From an uncultured Streptococcus sp. (GTDB lineage Bacteria > Bacillota > Bacilli > Lactobacillales > Streptococcaceae): a stretch of DNA of 10,904 nucleotides. The translations under genes and the position numbers were made by a program. The notes under the pieces were generated by a model. That model worked only from the letters and a program-made list of their open reading frames with translations. It made no database searches and was not told where the DNA came from. This document shows positions 5,829-10,904 of this stretch, one piece after another. Within the stretch, counting starts at the first letter, position 1, and each line of letters begins with the position of its first letter. The DNA lies in NCBI GenBank assembly GCA_934196125.1, contig CAKPVT010000047.1, positions 1 through 10,904 of the forward strand. Reading direction: 5' to 3'.

Positions 5829-8048
5829 ATGGCAAAAACTGTGAATTTAACGGGCGAGGAGGTGGTTGCACTCACAGCCCAATACATGAGCGAATCTGAT
5901 GTGGCAATTGTTCAAAAGGCATTGGATTACGCAACAAAAGCACATATTTCTCAAGTCAGGCAATCAGGTGAGCCTTACATTATTCACCCTATCCAAGTTG
6001 CAGGTGTTTTAGCAGGTTTGCATCTTGATGTGGTGACGGTAGCTTGCGGTTTTTTGCATGATGTTGTTGAAGATACTGAAGTTACTTTAGATGACATTGA
6101 ATCGGAATTTGGCAAAGATGTTCGTGATATTGTCGATGGTGTTACAAAACTTGGTAAAGTTAAGTACAAATCACATGAAGAACAATTGGCAGAAAATCAC
6201 CGTAAAATGTTGATGGCGATGTCTAAGGACATTCGTGTTATTTTGGTTAAATTGGCAGACCGTCTCCATAATATGTGCACTTTAAAACATCTGAGTAAAG
6301 ATAAGCAAGAGCGTATTTCACGAGAAACAATGGAAATCTATGCACCCCTAGCTCATCGTTTGGGGGTTAGCCGTATCAAGTGGGAATTGGAAGATTTGTC
6401 CTTCCGTTATCTTAATGAAATTGAGTTCTACAAGATTTCTCACATGATGAATGAAAAGCGTCGTGAACGTGAAGCTTTGGTTGACGAAATTGTTAAGAAA
6501 ATCAAGGATTACACGCAAAAACAAGGGCTTTATGGTGAAGTTTACGGACGACCAAAACACATTTACTCGATTTATCGCAAAATGCGTGACAAGAAAAAAC
6601 GCTTTGACCAAATTTATGATTTGATTGCCATTCGTTGTATTATGGAAACGCCGAGCGATGTTTATGCCATGGTCGGTTATATTCATGAATTGTGGCGTCC
6701 AATGCCTGGTCGTTTTAAGGATTACATTGCTGCGCCTAAAGCTAATGGTTACCAATCTATTCATACGACAGTTTATGGTCCAAAAGGTCCGATTGAGATT
6801 CAAATTCGTACCAAAGAAATGGACCAAGTTGCCGAATACGGGGTTGCTGCTCACTGGGCTTACAAGCAAGGTATCAAAGGGAAAGTTGACAACCAAGAAC
6901 AAGCTGTCGGCATGAACTGGATTAAGGAATTGGTGGAATTGCAAGATGCTTCAAATGGTGATGCGGTTGATTTCGTTGATTCGGTTAAGCAGGATATTTT
7001 CTCAGAACGTATCTACGTCTTTACACCAACAGGTGCTGTGCAAGAATTGCCAAAAGATTCAGGTCCGATTGACTTTGCCTATGCTATCCATACGCAGGTT
7101 GGGGAAAAGGCAGTTGGTGCTAAGGTTAACGGACGTATGGTGCCACTGACCGCTAAATTGAAAACAGGTGATGTGGTTGAGATTGTCACTAATCCTAATT
7201 CATTTGGTCCAAGTCGTGATTGGATTAAAATTGTCAAAACCAATAAAGCTCGCAATCGCATTCGCCAATTTTTCAAAAATCAAGATAAAGAAACCTCAAT
7301 TAATAAAGGTCGCGAGCTCTTAGTGGATTATTTCCAAGAGCAAGGCTATGTGGCTAACAAATACCTTGATAAAAAGCATATTGAAGAAATTTTGCCACGC
7401 TTTAGCGTTCGTATCGAAGAAGCCTTGTATGCTGCTGTCGGTTTTGGTGAAATTAGCGCTGCTTCTGTCTTTAATCGATTGACGGAAAAAGAACGCCGTG
7501 AAGAAGAACGTGCGAAGGCGAAGGCTGAAGCCGAAGAACTGATGAACGGTGGCGAAGTTAAAACTGAAAACAAAGATGTTCTGAAAGTTCGTAGCGAAAA
7601 TGGCGTTATTATCCAAGGAGCTTCAGGTCTCTTGATGCGTATTGCCAAATGTTGTAACCCAGTCCCAGGAGACCCAATCGAAGGTTATATCACTAAGGGG
7701 CGTGGGGTGGCTATTCACCGTGCAGATTGTCATAATATCAAGAGCCAAGAGGGTTACGAACAACGTCTTATTGAAGTTGAATGGGATGATACTAGTGCCA
7801 GCAATGATTACTTGGCTGAAATTGACATTTACGGACTTAATCGTTCAGGTTTGCTCAATGATGTGCTTCAAGTGTTATCAAATGCCACTAAGAATATTTC
7901 AACTGTCAATGCCCAACCAAGTAAAGATATGAAATTTGCTAATATTCACGTCAGCTTTGCCATTCCAAACTTAACAGCATTGACAACTGTCGTTGATAAA
8001 ATCAAAATTATTCCAGATGTTTACTCTGTCAAACGAACAAATGGGTAA
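5829..8048 (+). CDS. rel: Bifunctional (p)ppGpp synthetase/hydrolase (Rel/RSH)
   Basis: This 739-residue cytoplasmic, ribosome-associated protein makes (p)ppGpp from ATP and GTP/GDP on amino-acid starvation and also degrades it. The hydrolase (HD) site is complete: R44, H53, H77, D78, E81, D144 and N148. The synthetase site includes D264 and E323, with RFKD at 295-298, the loop typical of bifunctional rather than synthetase-only enzymes. The C-terminal half has a TGS domain (about 393-454), a helical linker, a zinc-finger/conserved-cysteine domain (C608, C609, H630, C634) and an ACT/RRM domain (about 663-737). Length and residue numbering agree with the structurally studied streptococcal Rel. 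The frame is undamaged. A strong terminator follows at once, separating it from dtd, with which it is adjacent in many Firmicutes. Confidence 0.97.
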   Translation: MAKTVNLTGEEVVALTAQYMSESDVAIVQKALDYATKAHISQVRQSGEPYIIHPIQVAGVLAGLHLDVVTVACGFLHDVVEDTEVTLDDIESEFGKDVRDIVDGVTKLGKVKYKSHEEQLAENHRKMLMAMSKDIRVILVKLADRLHNMCTLKHLSKDKQERISRETMEIYAPLAHRLGVSRIKWELEDLSFRYLNEIEFYKISHMMNEKRREREALVDEIVKKIKDYTQKQGLYGEVYGRPKHIYSIYRKMRDKKKRFDQIYDLIAIRCIMETPSDVYAMVGYIHELWRPMPGRFKDYIAAPKANGYQSIHTTVYGPKGPIEIQIRTKEMDQVAEYGVAAHWAYKQGIKGKVDNQEQAVGMNWIKELVELQDASNGDAVDFVDSVKQDIFSERIYVFTPTGAVQELPKDSGPIDFAYAIHTQVGEKAVGAKVNGRMVPLTAKLKTGDVVEIVTNPNSFGPSRDWIKIVKTNKARNRIRQFFKNQDKETSINKGRELLVDYFQEQGYVANKYLDKKHIEEILPRFSVRIEEALYAAVGFGEISAASVFNRLTEKERREEERAKAKAEAEELMNGGEVKTENKDVLKVRSENGVIIQGASGLLMRIAKCCNPVPGDPIEGYITKGRGVAIHRADCHNIKSQEGYEQRLIEVEWDDTSASNDYLAEIDIYGLNRSGLLNDVLQVLSNATKNISTVNAQPSKDMKFANIHVSFAIPNLTALTTVVDKIKIIPDVYSVKRTNG

Positions 8049-8062
8049 TGAGTGTGTTTTTC

Positions 8063-8093
8063 AAGCGAGTTGACTCGGTCAGCTCGCTTTTTT
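8063..8093 (+). terminator. Strong intrinsic terminator between rel and dtd
   Basis: AAGCGAGTTGAC (8063-8074) pairs with GTCAGCTCGCTT (8078-8089) with one G-T wobble and a 3-base loop, and runs into TTTTTT (8088-8093). It begins 14 bases after the rel stop and ends just before the dtd ribosome site, so dtd depends on read-through or on a promoter within rel. Confidence 0.85.
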
Positions 8094-8107
8094 AGAAAGG
8101 ATTGTAC

Positions 8108-8551
8108 ATGAAAGTTGTTATTCAGCGTGTCAAGAAAGCCCAAGTCGTGATTGATGAGGAGCTTGTCGGTGATATTAAACAAGGCTTGTTGCTTTTGGTT
8201 GGAGTCGGTCCGGATGATGAGCAAGAGGATCTTGATTATGCGGTGCGAAAAATCACGAATATGCGGATTTTTTCAGATGATATGGGAAAAATAAATTTAT
8301 CTGTTCAAGATGTCAAGGGAAGCATTTTATCGGTGTCACAGTTTACCTTGTTTGCGGATACGAAAAAGGGGAACCGACCAGCCTTTACTGGTGCTGCCAA
8401 ACCTGACAAAGCTGAGCAATTATACAATGCCTTCAATGAAGCACTAGCGCAATGCGTTCCTGTTGAAACAGGCGTTTTCGGAGCTGATATGCACGTTAGT
8501 CTTGTCAATGACGGTCCTGTTACCATTATCTTGGATACTAAGGTACGCTAA
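8108..8551 (+). CDS. dtd: D-aminoacyl-tRNA deacylase
   Basis: The 147-residue enzyme removes D-amino acids (and glycine mischarged on tRNA-Ala) from tRNA, protecting translation. The family starts MKVVIQRV, as here. Residues 77-84 read SQFTLFAD, the catalytic-pocket motif, and residues 134-139 read NDGPVT with the Gly-cisPro pair (136-137) that rejects L-aminoacyl substrates. Length is normal. ATG 8108 has AGAAAGG at 8094-8100; an in-frame TTG at 8102 is too close to that site. The gene lies 59 bases after rel with a terminator between, so coupling to rel is probably partial. Confidence 0.95.
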   Translation: MKVVIQRVKKAQVVIDEELVGDIKQGLLLLVGVGPDDEQEDLDYAVRKITNMRIFSDDMGKINLSVQDVKGSILSVSQFTLFADTKKGNRPAFTGAAKPDKAEQLYNAFNEALAQCVPVETGVFGADMHVSLVNDGPVTIILDTKVR

Positions 8552-8583
8552 TCCCTTGATTGAAGTAGAGACTTATTGCATTG

Positions 8584-8608
8584 AATTAATATAAAACTGG
8601 TATTAATT
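8584..8608 (+). promoter_or_regulatory. Candidate promoter with inverted repeat before the PucR-like gene
   Basis: TG at 8598-8599 followed by TATTAA (8601-8606) resembles an extended -10 box; TTGCAT (8576-8581) is a distant -35 candidate at 19 bp. AATTAATA (8584-8591) and TATTAATT (8601-8608) are 8-base inverted arms overlapping the -10 and could bind a regulator. No terminator is seen between dtd and this point, so read-through from dtd is possible. Confidence 0.35.
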
Positions 8609-8639
8609 TTGCAACAGTTATTAAAAATGGAGGTAAATC

Positions 8640-9488
8640 ATGTCACTAGATGAATTGTTTCCTGAAGCGACATCAAAAGGAAATATCCAAAATCCAGAAG
8701 AATGGCTTATTTTAGAAGAAAATGGAACGCCTTATTATCTTCCTCTAGCCAGTCTTAGTGAGCGTGAAAAAGCATTGTTGACGCTTAAAAAGACGACGAT
8801 TTCAGCTAGTCGTGTTTCTGAAAATCCTTGGTATCAGTATTTGGTGCAAAAAAAGGGCAGTTTACCCCAAGAGTACAAACGCCTTCAGATGATTTACATT
8901 GACCACCAATATCGATTACCAGAAGAATTGGTTGATTTTTTAGCAACTCTTTTGCCAAATATGATTACAGAAGTCAGTCTTTCAGATAATCGGACCATTC
9001 TTTTGTTGGACCAATCAGAGCTGATTGAGGTAGAAGAATTGGTAAAAGATGTTTTACCGACTTTGGAAAGTGATTTTGGGATTAAATTGACTGTTTTCTT
9101 TGGCAATAGCTGGAGTAAATTGCAAGCAAATGATTTGCAAGCTTATTTCGATGAAGAAACCAAGCTTTTTTCTGATGTGAGTCACTATCGTGGTAATGAA
9201 CGGGTGGCGACGTTTTCTGAAATGTTGTTGTTAGATTTTGCACGTCATCTTGATATTCCAACGATAAAACACAAAATATTACAATCTATTGATGATAGCA
9301 AGGATATTCGAGCTATCATTGTTGCCATGTGGCAGGAGCAGGGAAATCTTGCCAAAACGGCACAAAGTCTTTATATTCATCGAAATTCACTTCAATATAA
9401 ATTAGAAAAATTTCGATTGTTGTCTGGTTTGAATTTGAAAAATCTTGATAGCCTCGCTTTTTGTTATCTCCTAATCATGATGTCATAA
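8640..9488 (+). CDS. PucR/CdaR-like helix-turn-helix transcriptional regulator
   Basis: The 282-residue protein ends in a PucR/CdaR-type helix-turn-helix (about residues 228-275). It has the typical pattern of a few residues before WQEQGNLAKTAQSLYIHRNS, then LQYKLEKFRLLSGLNLKNLD and a hydrophobic tail. The N-terminal 200 residues are mixed alpha/beta with no motif I can name. They are shorter than in sugar-diacid regulators, and I see no recognisable GGDEF-like or GAF signature. GGAGG at 8629-8633 fixes the ATG at 8640. It lies 100 bases upstream of msmK on the same strand with a palindrome between them, so control of msmK or sugar uptake is a reasonable guess but not shown. Confidence 0.82.
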   Translation: MSLDELFPEATSKGNIQNPEEWLILEENGTPYYLPLASLSEREKALLTLKKTTISASRVSENPWYQYLVQKKGSLPQEYKRLQMIYIDHQYRLPEELVDFLATLLPNMITEVSLSDNRTILLLDQSELIEVEELVKDVLPTLESDFGIKLTVFFGNSWSKLQANDLQAYFDEETKLFSDVSHYRGNERVATFSEMLLLDFARHLDIPTIKHKILQSIDDSKDIRAIIVAMWQEQGNLAKTAQSLYIHRNSLQYKLEKFRLLSGLNLKNLDSLAFCYLLIMMS

Positions 9489-9511
9489 TTTTTGGGCACT
9501 TTGCACAAAAA
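9489..9511 (+). promoter_or_regulatory. Palindrome between the PucR-like gene and msmK, possible operator
   Basis: TTTTTGGGCA (9489-9498) and TGCACAAAAA (9502-9511) are inverted arms with one mismatch and a 3-base centre. It starts at the base after the stop codon. No T run follows on either strand, so an operator is favoured over a terminator, though a weak terminator remains possible. Confidence 0.4.
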
Positions 9512-9535
9512 ATCTTGTCACTCCTGTCTATGGTC

Positions 9536-9559
9536 CGTAAGCGTTATCTTTGCTATAAT
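9536..9559 (+). promoter_or_regulatory. msmK promoter with overlapping cre-like CcpA site
   Basis: TATAAT (9554-9559) preceded by TG at 9551-9552 is a perfect extended -10 box; no good -35 box is visible. CGTAAGCGTTATCT (9536-9549) matches 12 of 14 cre positions and lies in the spacer just upstream of the -10, a position expected to give CcpA repression in glucose. AAAGGAG at 9575-9581 is the ribosome site. Confidence 0.65.
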
Positions 9560-9588
9560 AAAATCACATAGATCAAAGGAGTTACAAA

Positions 9589-10722
9589 ATGGTAGAATTA
9601 AACCTTAACCACATTTACAAAAAATATCCAAATGCAAGTCATTATGCTGTTGAAGATTTCGATCTTGACATCAAAGATAAAGAATTTATCGTTTTCGTAG
9701 GACCTTCAGGTTGTGGTAAATCAACAACACTTCGTATGGTTGCTGGTCTTGAGGACATCACAGAAGGTGAACTTAAAATTGATGGTGAAGTTGTTAATGA
9801 CAAAGCACCAAAAGACCGTGACATTGCCATGGTTTTCCAAAACTATGCCCTTTACCCACACATGACTGTTTACGATAACATGGCATTTGGGCTAAAACTT
9901 AGAAAATATAAAAAAGATGAAATTGACAAACGTGTTCGCGAAGCCGCACAAATTCTTGGCTTGACAGAATTCCTTGAACGCAAACCTGCTGACCTTTCAG
10001 GTGGTCAACGTCAACGTGTTGCCATGGGTCGTGCTATCGTGCGTGATGCCAAAGTATTCTTGATGGACGAACCTTTGTCAAACTTGGATGCCAAACTTCG
10101 TGTGTCAATGCGTGCTGAAATTGCTAAAATTCACCGTCGTATCGGTTCAACAACAATCTACGTTACTCACGACCAAACAGAAGCCATGACACTTGCTGAC
10201 CGTATTGTTATCATGAGTTCTACAAAAAATCCTGACGGTTCAGGAACAATTGGTCGTGTCGAACAAATTGGTACACCACAAGAGCTTTATAATCGTCCTG
10301 CTAATAAATTTGTTGCAGGATTTATCGGTAGCCCCGCCATGAACTTCTTTGAAGCATTGGTTGAAGGCGATGCTTTGGTCAATGATGCTGGCTTCAAGAT
10401 AACTTTGCCAGAAGGTCAAAAGAAATTGCTTGAAACAAAAGGGTATAATGGTAAAAGAGTTATCTTTGGTATTCGCCCGGAAGATATTTCAAACAATCCA
10501 TTGGTTCGCGATACTTATCCTGGTGCAACAATCAAAGCAGAAGTAACTGTGTCAGAATTGCTTGGGGCTGAAACAATGCTTTATGTCAAATCTGGTGATG
10601 TTGAACTCGTGTCACGTACAGATGCGCGTGATGCTTATGAACCAGGTGAACAAGTTGAATTGACTTTAAATGTGGCTAAAGGTCATTTCTTCGACCCTGC
10701 AACAGAAGCAGCTATTCGCTAA
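9589..10722 (+). CDS. msmK: Sugar ABC transporter ATP-binding protein (MsmK/UgpC/MalK type)
   Basis: The 377-residue peripheral membrane ATPase powers carbohydrate ABC importers. In streptococci one MsmK can serve several importers (raffinose/stachyose, maltodextrin and others). The nucleotide-binding domain has Walker A GPSGCGKST (38-46), Q-loop Gln84, signature LSGGQ (136-140), Walker B VFLMDE (156-161) and H-loop His194. The C-terminal third is the regulatory TOBE/OB region (GRVEQIGTPQELYNRPANKF onward, then IFGIRPEDI and a final RTDARDAYEPGEQVEL region). No permease or binding-protein genes adjoin it, consistent with a shared, stand-alone ATPase. The start has a good ribosome site, and a strong terminator follows. 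The cre-like site predicts catabolite repression. Confidence 0.95.
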   Translation: MVELNLNHIYKKYPNASHYAVEDFDLDIKDKEFIVFVGPSGCGKSTTLRMVAGLEDITEGELKIDGEVVNDKAPKDRDIAMVFQNYALYPHMTVYDNMAFGLKLRKYKKDEIDKRVREAAQILGLTEFLERKPADLSGGQRQRVAMGRAIVRDAKVFLMDEPLSNLDAKLRVSMRAEIAKIHRRIGSTTIYVTHDQTEAMTLADRIVIMSSTKNPDGSGTIGRVEQIGTPQELYNRPANKFVAGFIGSPAMNFFEALVEGDALVNDAGFKITLPEGQKKLLETKGYNGKRVIFGIRPEDISNNPLVRDTYPGATIKAEVTVSELLGAETMLYVKSGDVELVSRTDARDAYEPGEQVELTLNVAKGHFFDPATEAAIR

Positions 10723-10757
10723 TTTTTCCAAGACAAAACTATTCTAGAATACAACAC

Positions 10758-10792
10758 AAAAATCCTTACACTTACTGGTGTAGGGATTTTTT
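10758..10792 (+). terminator. Rho-independent terminator of msmK
   Basis: AAAAATCCTTACAC (10758-10771) pairs with GTGTAGGGATTTTT (10778-10791) with one T-G wobble around a 6-base loop, ending in a run of six Ts. The A-rich left arm suggests it may also work in the opposite direction. Confidence 0.85.
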
Positions 10793-10828
10793 GCTGATTG
10801 ATAAATTTAAAAAAGAGGCTGGTACAAG

Positions 10829-10904
10829 TGTACTGACCCCAAAAAGTTGGACAAAAAATATTAGTGAAAGGATTTAGTTCTGTATTGCACAGGACTAAGT
10901 CCTT
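10829..10904 (+). mobile_element. End of a second IS3-family (IS150-like) copy, truncated by window edge
   Basis: This begins TGTACTGACCCC and is the exact reverse complement of positions 1-76; the element body would extend to the right. An imperfect hairpin (10868-10883 with 10889-10904) ends exactly at the window edge. As at the left end, no transposase sequence is in view. The flank just outside (10811-10828) reads AAAAGAGGCTGGTACAAG. Confidence 0.75.

Noticed and set aside
6348..6944. Antisense 198-residue open frame inside rel
   Set aside because: Rel is fully conserved on the other strand. The antisense product has no recognisable motif, and I see no ribosome site.
8606..8616. TTTTGCAACAG as the missing inverted partner of the IS6-type end
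   Set aside because: Only about 10 bases match, the outer bases of the repeat are absent, and it lies in the leader of the PucR-like gene about 7 kb away; probably chance.
1..10904. CRISPR array, tRNA, rRNA or riboswitch
   Set aside because: No regularly spaced repeats, no cloverleaf or rRNA sequence, and no leader resembling a known riboswitch or T-box were seen on either strand.

Overview
The window looks like a chromosomal segment from a low-GC streptococcus. The Rel protein has the same length and key-residue numbering as the well-studied streptococcal Rel. The dtd, msmK, nrdI and manA products are also streptococcal in character, and the regulatory signals are low-GC Gram-positive (strong AGGAGG-type ribosome sites, extended -10 promoters, cre-like CcpA sites). 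The bovis/equinus or salivarius groups are my best guess; species cannot be fixed from this sequence alone.

Layout, left to right. Positions 1-76 are the end of an IS3-family (IS150-like) insertion sequence, and 10829-10904 carry the exact same 76 bases inverted, so two outward-extending copies bracket the window. Next come a 391-base AT-rich gap and an AT-rich gene (468-1544) for a membrane-anchored protein with a HEAFH zinc-protease motif and a distal EGTA motif. It ends 2 bases before an orphan IS6-family terminal repeat (1547-1565), so this gene sits in an IS-bounded pocket. nrdI (1622-2110, minus) follows, with two candidate NrdR boxes 32 bp apart and a terminator overlapping its 3' end.

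The middle (about 2200-5660) is a decaying sugar-utilisation locus. It holds a PTS EIIC gene with a collapsed 5' half, a HutC-type GntR regulator with an in-frame stop and an internal deletion, an intact manA (mannose-6-phosphate isomerase), and a middle fragment of a GH36 alpha-galactosidase with a stop and a homopolymer frameshift. Candidate operators and a cre-like site remain upstream of the broken genes.

The right part is intact core sequence: rel (bifunctional (p)ppGpp synthetase/hydrolase), a strong terminator, dtd (D-aminoacyl-tRNA deacylase), a PucR/CdaR-like regulator, and msmK, the ATPase of sugar ABC importers. msmK has a cre-like site at its promoter, a nearby palindrome and a strong terminator.

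Functionally, the window joins stringent response, translation quality control, dNTP synthesis and carbon uptake. No complete new system is evident. The least explained item is the IS-bounded putative metalloprotease; the clearest evolutionary story is stepwise loss of the sugar locus around a retained manA.
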